Positions 32,874 through 41,029 of a DNA stretch of 64,000 bases are shown here, piece after piece (position 1 is the stretch's first letter; the number at the start of each line of letters is the position of its first letter). The translations under genes and the position numbers were made by a program. Under the pieces are notes generated by a model, which ran no database searches, had not been told where the DNA came from, and worked only from the letters and a program-made list of their open reading frames with translations. The stretch is from Candidatus Zixiibacteriota bacterium (GTDB lineage: Bacteria > Zixibacteria > MSB-5A5 > GN15 > PGXB01). The stretch spans positions 62,001 through 126,000 of the forward strand of contig JAFGAL010000030.1 of NCBI GenBank assembly GCA_016933695.1, written 5' to 3'.

Positions 32874-34060
32874 ACCGCACCGAAACCTGGGACCGGGTGA
32901 TAATGCACGTCGACATGGACGCCTTCTTCGCGGCGTTCGAGATGCGCAATGTCCCGCATCTGCAGGGCAAGCCGGTCATTGTCGGCGGCGATCCGCGCTT
33001 CCGCACCGTCGTGACCACCTGCTCCTACGAGGCCCGTAAATACGGCGTGCATTCCGGGATGCCGGTCGCGCAGGCGAAAAAACTCTGCCCGCACGGCATC
33101 TATATCAAGGGAACGCTCAAGGGATACGTGTACACCGCCACCATCCTGGTCAGTATCTTTGAAAAGTACTCCCCGGTGGTCGAGCCGTTTTCGGTCGACG
33201 AGGCCTGTCTCGATATTACCGGATGTCATCGCGTGTTCGGATCGGTCGAAAATCTGGTCAACCGGCTCAAGCGGGAGATCAAAGACACCCTCAAACTGAC
33301 CTGCTCGGTGGGAATCGCGCCGACCAAACTGCTCGCGAAAATGGCCTCCGGCGAGAACAAACCCGACGGCATAACCGTCATGGATCGCGAGGATTTCAAG
33401 CGGATGTTTTATCATCGGCCGGTCGACTCACTCTGGGGGATCGGCGAGAAAACCAAAATCGCGCTGAACAAGCTGGGCATATACACCGTCGCCGACCTGG
33501 CGATGAAAAAAGAAAAGGAATTGAGCGGGCATTTCGGCAAAAACGGCGAGGGACTGTATGTGCTGTCCCACGGGTATGATGCCAATGAAGTGCATGCATT
33601 CGACAACCGTCCCGACGAAAAATCCATGTCGCACGAAACCACCATGGTGCGCGATTTGACCGATATCGACCGCATCTATTCCACCATCCTCTGGCTGTCC
33701 GACAAGGTCGCGCGACGGTTACGTAGGGGAGAGTATGTTGGGCGAACCGTATCGGTAAAAGTGCGGTCGGCATCGTTTAAAACCATCACCCGCGATAATA
33801 CCCTGGCAGTCCCCACCGATCAATGCAAAATCATCTACGAAGCCGCACGCAAAATCATCCCGCGCGAGTACGGTCTCAAAATCCCGGTGCGCCTTCTGGG
33901 CGTAAAAGTGTCGCATCTAACCAAAAAACAGACCGAAACCCAACTCAGTCTGCTGGATAACCATACTCTCGACAAGCTGGCATTGACCAGCAAAGCGATT
34001 GACCGTATCCGCGACCGCTACGGCGACGCCCTGATCAAGCTCGCCGGAACGCAGTTGTAA
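32861..34060 (+). CDS. dinB: DNA polymerase IV (DinB, Y family)
   Basis: 399 residues from ATG 32861; an ATG at 32843 in the same frame is an alternative. Palm and fingers: VIMHVDMDAFFAAFE with catalytic Asp, TTCSYEARKYGVHSGMP, and FSVDEACLDIT with the catalytic Asp-Glu. The helix-hairpin-helix (WGIGEKTKIALNKLGIYTVADLA) and little-finger domain are complete. It ends with a clamp-binding-like QLSLLD. It performs error-prone translesion synthesis. Its position downstream of lexA fits SOS control, although no LexA box was found immediately upstream. Confidence 0.95.
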   Translation: MGGIDRTETWDRVIMHVDMDAFFAAFEMRNVPHLQGKPVIVGGDPRFRTVVTTCSYEARKYGVHSGMPVAQAKKLCPHGIYIKGTLKGYVYTATILVSIFEKYSPVVEPFSVDEACLDITGCHRVFGSVENLVNRLKREIKDTLKLTCSVGIAPTKLLAKMASGENKPDGITVMDREDFKRMFYHRPVDSLWGIGEKTKIALNKLGIYTVADLAMKKEKELSGHFGKNGEGLYVLSHGYDANEVHAFDNRPDEKSMSHETTMVRDLTDIDRIYSTILWLSDKVARRLRRGEYVGRTVSVKVRSASFKTITRDNTLAVPTDQCKIIYEAARKIIPREYGLKIPVRLLGVKVSHLTKKQTETQLSLLDNHTLDKLALTSKAIDRIRDRYGDALIKLAGTQL

Positions 34061-34073
34061 CCCATACAAGGGG

Positions 34074-34101
34074 TTGACTTTCCCGGCCCATGTATTATCT
34101 T
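34074..34101 (+). promoter_or_regulatory. Promoter of the aminotransferase gene
   Basis: TTGACT (34074-34079), 16-base spacer, TATCTT (34096-34101). The downstream part CCCATGTATTATCTTAC is nearly identical to the promoter at 43989. An ATG at 34108, near the expected transcription start, opens a 17-codon ORF that ends at 34161 across the aminotransferase start. Confidence 0.55.
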
Positions 34102-34153
34102 ACCAATATGGATAGCCTCGCTAAAATAAAAATCATATACACAGGTAAATACA

Positions 34154-35377
34154 ATGGATAATGACGTGGCTCTTGAAGAAGAAATCGGCGCCATGCCGGA
34201 CAAATGGCCGTTTACCGACCATGTGAGGAAAATGTCGACCTCGATCATCCGGGAAATCCTCAAGTTCTCCGCTCAGCCGGGAGTCATCTCGCTTGCGGGG
34301 GGATATCCTTCACCGGATATGTTTCCGATCGAGGATCTCAAACAGGCCGCGATTGACTGTATCGACGAGTATCAGTCGACCTGCCTGCAGTACTCGTTTT
34401 CTATGGGCATTCCGCAACTGCGCGAAATCATCGCCCAGCGCGAAACCAAACAGGGGGCGGAATCAAAAACCGATAACATCATCATTACTTCCGGATCACA
34501 GCAGGGAATTGATATTCTCGGACGGGCTTTTCTCGAACCCGGCGATTATATCATCACCGAAAGCCCGACCTATGTCGGCGCCTTGCAAGCGTTCAATTTC
34601 TACAAACCGCGATACGCCACCGTGGATATGGATCGCAACGGGATGATTGTCGAACAGGTGGAAAAAGCCATTCAGAAACACAGTCCCAAACTGATCTACA
34701 CCGTCTCGACCTTCCAGAATCCGACCGGTATCACCATGACCGAGGATCGCCGGCATAAGCTGGTGGAAATCGCAACGAAATACAATATCCCGATTGTCGA
34801 TGACAATCCCTACGGCGAGATTCGTTTCGCCGGCACTCCCGTGCCCAGTCTGAAAGCGATTGGCGGCGATGCGGTGATTTCGCTCGGGACTTTTTCCAAA
34901 CTGATCGCCCCGGGACTGCGCATCGCCTGGATGAACGGCCCCGCGAGTATCATCCCGCTGTTCGAAAAGGTTAAACAGGGAACCGACCTGCACACCAATA
35001 CCTTCACGCAGTTCATGATTTACCAGTACATCAAGTCGGGCAAACTCGATGATCATATCAAGGAAATCATCAAGAGTTACGGCGCCAAACGCAATCACAT
35101 GATCAAGGAAATGGAAAAACAATTCCCGAAAGGCATCACCTGGACTCATCCCGAGGGCGGGCTGTTTCTCTGGTGCGAACTTCCTGAGGGAATGTCGGCG
35201 TCGAAGCTGATGCTCGAAATCGTGAAGGAAAAAGTGACCTATGTCTACGGCTTCCCGTTCTTCCCGGACGGTCGCGGCGATAATACCTTCCGTTTGAATT
35301 TCTCCAATGCGTCAATTGAAACCATCTCCCAGGCGATTGAGCGGCTGGCCCGCGTATTCAAGGCGCATATGAAATAA
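34154..35377 (+). CDS. PLP-dependent aminotransferase (LysN/2-aminoadipate type, class I/II)
   Basis: 407 residues. Fold-type I aminotransferase of the LysN/KAT family: ISLAGGYPSPDMFP, LQYSFSMGIPQLREIIAQR, ITSGSQQGIDILGRAFLEPGD, FQNPTGITM, VDDNPYGEIRF and the PLP lysine K249 in LGTFSKLIAPGLRIAW. Such enzymes transfer amino groups between 2-oxoglutarate and 2-aminoadipate, aromatic or branched-chain substrates; the exact substrate cannot be read from the sequence. Its neighbour is an unusual DapF homologue, which may hint at lysine-related metabolism, but a terminator separates the two. Confidence 0.88.
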   Translation: MDNDVALEEEIGAMPDKWPFTDHVRKMSTSIIREILKFSAQPGVISLAGGYPSPDMFPIEDLKQAAIDCIDEYQSTCLQYSFSMGIPQLREIIAQRETKQGAESKTDNIIITSGSQQGIDILGRAFLEPGDYIITESPTYVGALQAFNFYKPRYATVDMDRNGMIVEQVEKAIQKHSPKLIYTVSTFQNPTGITMTEDRRHKLVEIATKYNIPIVDDNPYGEIRFAGTPVPSLKAIGGDAVISLGTFSKLIAPGLRIAWMNGPASIIPLFEKVKQGTDLHTNTFTQFMIYQYIKSGKLDDHIKEIIKSYGAKRNHMIKEMEKQFPKGITWTHPEGGLFLWCELPEGMSASKLMLEIVKEKVTYVYGFPFFPDGRGDNTFRLNFSNASIETISQAIERLARVFKAHMK

Positions 35378-35399
35378 ATCCTTTGTGCGTGATCCCATG

Positions 35400-35433
35400 A
35401 CGGGCTGGGGATTTCCCCGGCCCGTTTGTTTTT
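35400..35433 (+). terminator. Intrinsic terminator after the aminotransferase
   Basis: ACGGGCTGGGG pairs with CCCCGGCCCGT (one G-T wobble) around ATTT, followed by TTGTTTTT. Confidence 0.88.
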
Positions 35434-35484
35434 CGCGCCCGCTTTTATCTTTACAGACAACATTAAAACCGTATCTTACGGCTC

Positions 35485-36336
35485 ATGCGAAAGATTGAAT
35501 TTTCCAAATATCACGGTTTGGGCAATGATTTTATCATTGTCGACCTAATCGGCAAACGCTCTTTGACGCTCGATTTCAATCGTCTGGCGCTCAAAATCTG
35601 TGAGCGACACCGGGGAGTCGGCGCCGACGGCCTGCTGGTGCTGACTGACAGCGGCAATGCCGACTGCACGATGGATGTGTTCAATGCCGACGGTTCCTGG
35701 GCGGAAAAATGCGGTAACGGTCTGCGCTGTGTGGCGACATATTTGTACCAAACGCATACGAGAAAAAAGCGCCTGACAATCGAAACGGCCGGGGAAATCG
35801 GAGACGCCCGCATTATGAAAACCGGTAAACGAAATACGGAAGTCCGCGTCGCAGTCGGGACTCCGGAGTTCCGCACCTCCAAGATTCCGATGCGATCCGG
35901 GCATGAGTACCATATCAACCAGCCGCTGAACATCGGCGGGGTTGCTCTTCCGGTAACTGCGCTGGCGGTCGGCAATCCGCATTGCGTGCTGTTCGTCGAC
36001 AATTTCGATTTCGACTGGCAGACGATGGGAAGCGATATCGAAGTCGATCCGGCCTTCCCGCATCGCACCAATGTCGAATTCGTGAAAATCGTCAACGGCA
36101 AGAAAATCATCCTCAATGATTGGGAGCGCGGAGCGGGGGCGACCGGCTCGTCCGGAACCGGTGCCTCGGCGGCGGTTGTCGCGGGGGTGGTCAACGGCTT
36201 GCTCGATCGGCAGGTCGAGGTGGTGTTTCCCTCCGGTTCTCTGCATATCGACTGGTCGGAAACGAATGACGGGATCTATCTCACCGGTCCCGCTGAATAT
36301 GTGTTCGGGGGCCTTTACGATTTCGATAATACATAG
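35485..36336 (+). CDS. dapF: Diaminopimelate epimerase homologue with Cys-to-Ser active site
   Basis: 283 residues, normal DapF length and order: KYHGLGNDFIIVD, GVGADGLLVL, FNADGSWAEKCGNGLRC with the first catalytic Cys (C76), VGNPHCVLFVDN, and WERG. The second catalytic Cys normally lies in ACGTGA. Here the sequence is GSSGTGA, so it is replaced by S223 (codon TCC at 36151). DapF uses a Cys pair to interconvert LL- and meso-diaminopimelate. A Ser in one position would normally cripple epimerisation, but Ser occurs in some related racemase/dehydratase families. It may be a variant epimerase, a different isomerase or a point mutant. The rest is well conserved, arguing against simple decay. Confidence 0.85.
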   Translation: MRKIEFSKYHGLGNDFIIVDLIGKRSLTLDFNRLALKICERHRGVGADGLLVLTDSGNADCTMDVFNADGSWAEKCGNGLRCVATYLYQTHTRKKRLTIETAGEIGDARIMKTGKRNTEVRVAVGTPEFRTSKIPMRSGHEYHINQPLNIGGVALPVTALAVGNPHCVLFVDNFDFDWQTMGSDIEVDPAFPHRTNVEFVKIVNGKKIILNDWERGAGATGSSGTGASAAVVAGVVNGLLDRQVEVVFPSGSLHIDWSETNDGIYLTGPAEYVFGGLYDFDNT

Positions 36337-36367
36337 CCGCTGACCCTCCGGCGGTGTGGATAAACTC

Positions 36368-37654
36368 ATGAATGCGATCTGCGTGCGAATTGCCAATGCC
36401 ATCCGGGATTACGCGCAAAATCTCCGTCTGTTTTCCCGTAACGTCCGGCTGTATCTGTCCGGATCGTTTCTGGTCGGGCTGACCTTTGCCGCATATATGT
36501 TGCTTCTCAATCTGTATCTGCGCGAACAAGGCTCGCCCGAATCGTTTATCGGAACAATCCTTTCCGCCGGGGCGGTCGGTACCAGTGTGATCTGTATCCC
36601 CGCGGCCCTGTTGTTGCGGCGAATCCGGTTGAAGCGAATCTTACTTGGTTCGATTCTCGTCTATTGCACGTCGATTGTTCTGCTCTCGCATCTTCCGGTG
36701 GGGCATTTTTTGGTGGTCATTTCCTTTTTTGCCGGAGTGGCGGTGACTTTTTACCGCGTCGCGGCCGCACCGTTTTTTATGCGCAATACCACCCCGCGCG
36801 AACGCACTTTTGTCTTTTCGGCGTCATTCGGCGTCTCGCTTATCGCCAGTATGCTGGGGTCACTGCTGTTCGGTTGGCTGGTGCCGCAACTTGCCGGTCT
36901 TTCCGGCGGCATGATTTCCGCCTATCAATGGACTTTCCTGATCGGCGCGGCGCTGGGCCTTCTGGCGCTGATTCCGTTCGGGCTGATCAGGGCCGCTGAT
37001 CCTTCCGAGGATAACGGCCGCGCTGACTTTTCATTCACTTTACTTAAACAGCGACTCGGGTTATATCTCAAACTGATCGTTCCGTATTTCGTCGTGGGAA
37101 CCGGCGCGGGACTGATTATACCGTTTCTCAACCTGTATTTTCGTGATCGGTTCGGTCAGCCGCCGGACAAAATTGGTTTGTTTTATTTTCTGGTTCATGG
37201 GACAATGCTGCTCGGGATTATGGCCGGGCCGGTGTTGTCGCGAAGGTTCGGCATGGTGCGAACCATTGTCTGGACACAACTGCTTTCGATACCGTTCATG
37301 ATCGTTCTGGCATACACCTACTCATTGCCACTGGCGTTTTTCGCCTTTCTGATTCGTGGAGCGCTGATGAATCTCGGCCAACCGATCGGCTCCAATTTCA
37401 GCATGGAACTGGTCGAAAAACACGAACATGCGCTGGTCAACGCCCTGATGATGCTCGGGTGGAATTCCTCGTGGATGGTTTCTGCCGTTATCGGCGGCAG
37501 TCTCATCGAACGCCATGGCTATACGCTTCCCTTGATGATTACGGTTGGGCTTTACATCCTGTCGTCGATTTTGTATTATTTCTTCTTTGGAAACACGGAA
37601 CACCGCACCCATTCCGGTTACAGCATTCTGCCGCACGGGGAGGGAACGCGATAA
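36368..37654 (+). CDS. MFS transporter
   Basis: 428 residues from ATG 36368 (a GTG at 36356 is possible). About twelve hydrophobic segments in two halves, with a central loop near residues 220-240 (RAADPSEDNGRADFS). Loop motifs RRIRLKR after helix 2 and SRRFGMVR after helix 8 fit the major facilitator pattern. Substrate unknown. It starts shortly after dapF in the same direction with only a short gap. Confidence 0.85.
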   Translation: MNAICVRIANAIRDYAQNLRLFSRNVRLYLSGSFLVGLTFAAYMLLLNLYLREQGSPESFIGTILSAGAVGTSVICIPAALLLRRIRLKRILLGSILVYCTSIVLLSHLPVGHFLVVISFFAGVAVTFYRVAAAPFFMRNTTPRERTFVFSASFGVSLIASMLGSLLFGWLVPQLAGLSGGMISAYQWTFLIGAALGLLALIPFGLIRAADPSEDNGRADFSFTLLKQRLGLYLKLIVPYFVVGTGAGLIIPFLNLYFRDRFGQPPDKIGLFYFLVHGTMLLGIMAGPVLSRRFGMVRTIVWTQLLSIPFMIVLAYTYSLPLAFFAFLIRGALMNLGQPIGSNFSMELVEKHEHALVNALMMLGWNSSWMVSAVIGGSLIERHGYTLPLMITVGLYILSSILYYFFFGNTEHRTHSGYSILPHGEGTR

Positions 37655-37832
37655 AATCGCCGGTTGCGGGATTATTGACGGCAGGGAAGTTATATCTTGA
37701 CCCGGTTGACCGGATCGCCGATATTCTCCGAGAGTCGGGCGCGAGCGAAAACGGGAGTTGAACACATTCTTCAGCAGGATTGTATATCCGACGATATAAC
37801 GATACTGTTGCAGGCGAAAATCGAGAAAAGAC

Positions 37833-39641
37833 ATGATACCGGACCAGTTTAAAATAGACGTTGCGGAATTGACCGCCGAAGCGGCCGAAACCGCTTTTGG
37901 CGAATTATACGAAGAACAACCCGACTTGTTTATTTTCGATCCGGTCGCCATTGCCGAACGGCTGGAAAAACCGAAAAATCCCGACATGGGCAATTATGCT
38001 CTTCCGCTGTTCGATCTGGCCAAAACAGCGCACGGCAATCCGGCCGACTTGAATAAACAACTGACCGATGCCCAGAATGCGTTGATCAACCAAAAGGACG
38101 GATTCGATTATTTGTCTTTCGAAGCGGTCGGCGGATTCAACAACTGCCGGGTCTCGGCCGGGGCAACCGCGAAATTGGTCCTGTCGGCGATTGCAACCGA
38201 TGAGGATGAATACGGCTCCTCCGATGAGGGTCGGGGAAAAAACATCGTCATCGACTTTTCCTCACCGAATATCGCCAAACCGTTCGGGATTGGGCACCTG
38301 CGCTCCACCGCCATCGGCAATTCCCTGTATCGCATTTTTCAGAAACTCGGCTATCGACCGATCGGTATCAATCATCTCGGCGACTGGGGCACCCAGTTCG
38401 GTAAATTAATTGTCGCATACAATCTCTGGGGCATTGAGATGCAAAACAAGGAGCCGATTGCCGGATTATACGATCTCTATGTCAAGTTTCACCGCGAGGA
38501 GGAGAAAGACCCATCGCTTTCGGAAAAAGCCCGTGAGGCATTCAAGGCGCTTGAGGACGGCAATCAGGATGAGGCCGAACTCTGGAAAGAATTCCGCGAC
38601 CTGTCGTTGCAGTCGTTTCAGCAAATCTATGACCGGCTCGGCGTGCATTTCGATTACAATCATGGCGAGTCGTTTTACAACGATAAAATGGATGCCACCG
38701 TCGCCCGGCTGGAGGCGGCCGGTCTGGTCACCGATTCCCAGGGTGCGCGGGTGGTCAATCTGGAGGCATACAATCTGCCGCCCTGCCTGCTGGCCAAAGC
38801 CGACGGTGCAACGCTCTATGCCACACGAGATATCGCCGGCATTCTCTATCGATGGGAAACATTCCGTTTTGAACGGGCCCTGTACGTGGTCGGAGCCGCC
38901 CAGCAGGATCATTTCAAACAGGTGTTCAAAGTCATCGAGCTTTTGGAGGACGCCGAGCAGACGCTGCCGGAGGAGCGCATCAGTCCCCGTTTGCAACATA
39001 TCGAATTCGGCTGGATCAGATTCAAGGATCAGGCCATGTCGACCCGCAAGGGCAATATTATCATTCTCGAGGACGTTCTGAATAAAGCCACCACTCTGGC
39101 GCGGGAATTAATCCTCGAAAAAAATCCCGACCTCGCCGAACTTGATAAAACCGCGCAGATCATCGGCGTCGGAGCGGTTATTTTCGCCGATTTGTCGACC
39201 CGCAAGCATATCGATGTCAACTTCGACTGGGATGCCGTCCTGACGTTCGAAGGGGAAACCGGGCCGTACCTGCAGTACACCCATGCCCGGCTCTGTTCCC
39301 TTCTGCGGCATTACCAACAGCCGATCCCGGAAACGGTCGATTATCGCTATCTGGATCAACCCGAAGAAAAGAACGTGCTGGATGTCCTGTACCGTTTCCC
39401 GTTCGTGGTGCGCGAATCCGCCGAGACCTGCGAACCGTATGTCATCAGTACCTACCTGCTGACTCTCGGCGCGGCCTTTAACAAAGTCTACCAGCGCAAG
39501 AACGACGATGGTAAAATTGACAGAATTATTTCCGATGATACCGAACAAACGGCCGCGCGGATGGCGCTGGTCAACGCCGTTCGGGTGGTGATCAGGGAGG
39601 GATTGTACCTGCTCGGTATCACGGCTCCCGATGAAATGTAG
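37833..39641 (+). CDS. argS: Arginyl-tRNA synthetase
   Basis: 602 residues. N-terminal tRNA-D-loop recognition domain (Add-1), then the class Ia catalytic core with SSPNIAKPFGIGHLRST (HIGH motif GIGH) and GDWGTQFGK. The KMSKS-like loop is MSTRKGN, and a C-terminal DALR anticodon-binding helical domain ends in YLLGITAPDEM. It charges tRNA-Arg. The gene is 180 bases after the MFS gene and 18 bases before the AroA-like gene. Confidence 0.97.
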   Translation: MIPDQFKIDVAELTAEAAETAFGELYEEQPDLFIFDPVAIAERLEKPKNPDMGNYALPLFDLAKTAHGNPADLNKQLTDAQNALINQKDGFDYLSFEAVGGFNNCRVSAGATAKLVLSAIATDEDEYGSSDEGRGKNIVIDFSSPNIAKPFGIGHLRSTAIGNSLYRIFQKLGYRPIGINHLGDWGTQFGKLIVAYNLWGIEMQNKEPIAGLYDLYVKFHREEEKDPSLSEKAREAFKALEDGNQDEAELWKEFRDLSLQSFQQIYDRLGVHFDYNHGESFYNDKMDATVARLEAAGLVTDSQGARVVNLEAYNLPPCLLAKADGATLYATRDIAGILYRWETFRFERALYVVGAAQQDHFKQVFKVIELLEDAEQTLPEERISPRLQHIEFGWIRFKDQAMSTRKGNIIILEDVLNKATTLARELILEKNPDLAELDKTAQIIGVGAVIFADLSTRKHIDVNFDWDAVLTFEGETGPYLQYTHARLCSLLRHYQQPIPETVDYRYLDQPEEKNVLDVLYRFPFVVRESAETCEPYVISTYLLTLGAAFNKVYQRKNDDGKIDRIISDDTEQTAARMALVNAVRVVIREGLYLLGITAPDEM

Positions 39642-39658
39642 CAGGATGAGATAGACGC

Positions 39659-41029
39659 ATGATTGAAGAAATCACGACCATTCCCGGACTACCCGCCGTA
39701 GCCGATCTGGACGGCGATTATGATATCACCCAGGCCGCGTTGCTATTGGGAAGTCTGACCGACGGTCAGCTGGTTCTGCAGAATTTCAACGGCGGCAGAG
39801 ATACCGCCGGAACGGTGTCTTTACTGACCGGAATGGGGCATCGCGTGTCGCTTACCGACGATGAAGTCCGTATTCAGCGCGGGGAGTCCCTTTCCTGGGA
39901 CGACTGCGCGGAAATCACGTTCGACGGCGGCTTGATGCCGTTGACCATGCTGGTCGGCATGCTGGCGGGCATGAATATGACCTGCCGGGTACGATACTCC
40001 CCGGATGTCAACCCCGATCTGCTCGATGAACTGATCAATATCCTCAATAAAACCGGGATCGACATCGCGCAACCCAAAGAGCAGGAACTGATCATCCGCG
40101 AAAGCTGTCTCGCGCCGATTGAACTGTGTATTGATTCGCCCCTGCCGTATGTAAAAAACTGTCTGCTGATGATCGGCCTGTGCTCGGGATGCTCGGTAAC
40201 GATCAAGGAAGAACGCGCCTCGTCGGGATATTTGGAAAGCCTGATTGAACGGTTTGGCGGTAATCTGACCAAACGCGCCCGCAAGACAATCTGGCGCGAG
40301 GATCCCCATGATCCGCGCAAGCGCGAGAAAACTACCGATATGGACTGCGCCCGTGAAATCAAACTCGGCGTCTCGTCCAAACTGCATGGCGGCATTATCG
40401 AAATCCCTCCGGATACGAATGAATGTGCGGCGATGCTGGCGCTGGCGGTGCTGGCGCGTGATGATCTCACCCTTCAGCGTGTATCGCTTGATCGTCGCCT
40501 GTCGAAATTCATGCAATATGTAAAGGCGTCCGGCGTTACACCGGAAACAACCAACCGGGAGACGGTCGACGGCCGTCCGTTTGCCGACCTGTCGATCTCC
40601 GGAGACCGGTTGAAAGGTCGCAAGATCTCAGGCTCCACTGCGTTTGCCCTGATTGAACAGGTCCCGCTGATGGCGGTTATGGCGGCGACGTCCGACGGCA
40701 CGACTATCATCCGCGACACCGGTGGGTTGCACGATGCCCTGATGCGGCCGTTCGAGGAAATCATCGAAAATCTCACCCGCATGGATATCAAATGCGGACG
40801 GCTCGATGATGGTCTCGCCATTGAGGGCGGACGGGAATTAAACGGCGCCGATTTCGGTCCCTTCGACAATCGCACCGTCGCCCTGGCATTTTATCTGGTC
40901 GCCCTGGCCGGAAAGGGAAAATCATATTTCGACGGCTTTGAACTAATTACCGATCATTATCCGAAACTGGCGCGGATGATGATGGAACTGACCAGCCAAC
41001 AGCCCGCGGAAATGGGGAGGAAGCCATGA
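39659..41029 (+). CDS. EPSP-synthase (AroA) homologue lacking catalytic residues
   Basis: 456 residues with the two-lobed EPT fold pattern: ITQAALLLGSLTDG, YVKNCLLMIGLCSG and DNRTVALAFYLVALA. The diagnostic active-site motifs are altered. The N-terminal GDKSITHRA becomes GDYDITQAA, losing the PEP-binding Lys and Arg. GNSGTTMR becomes DGGLMPLTM, and the KESDR loop is absent (MRPFEEIIENL). It is unlikely to make 5-enolpyruvylshikimate-3-phosphate. It may be a pseudoenzyme or a shifted-function member of the family. Its stop overlaps the next gene's ATG by four bases. Confidence 0.75.
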   Translation: MIEEITTIPGLPAVADLDGDYDITQAALLLGSLTDGQLVLQNFNGGRDTAGTVSLLTGMGHRVSLTDDEVRIQRGESLSWDDCAEITFDGGLMPLTMLVGMLAGMNMTCRVRYSPDVNPDLLDELINILNKTGIDIAQPKEQELIIRESCLAPIELCIDSPLPYVKNCLLMIGLCSGCSVTIKEERASSGYLESLIERFGGNLTKRARKTIWREDPHDPRKREKTTDMDCAREIKLGVSSKLHGGIIEIPPDTNECAAMLALAVLARDDLTLQRVSLDRRLSKFMQYVKASGVTPETTNRETVDGRPFADLSISGDRLKGRKISGSTAFALIEQVPLMAVMAATSDGTTIIRDTGGLHDALMRPFEEIIENLTRMDIKCGRLDDGLAIEGGRELNGADFGPFDNRTVALAFYLVALAGKGKSYFDGFELITDHYPKLARMMMELTSQQPAEMGRKP

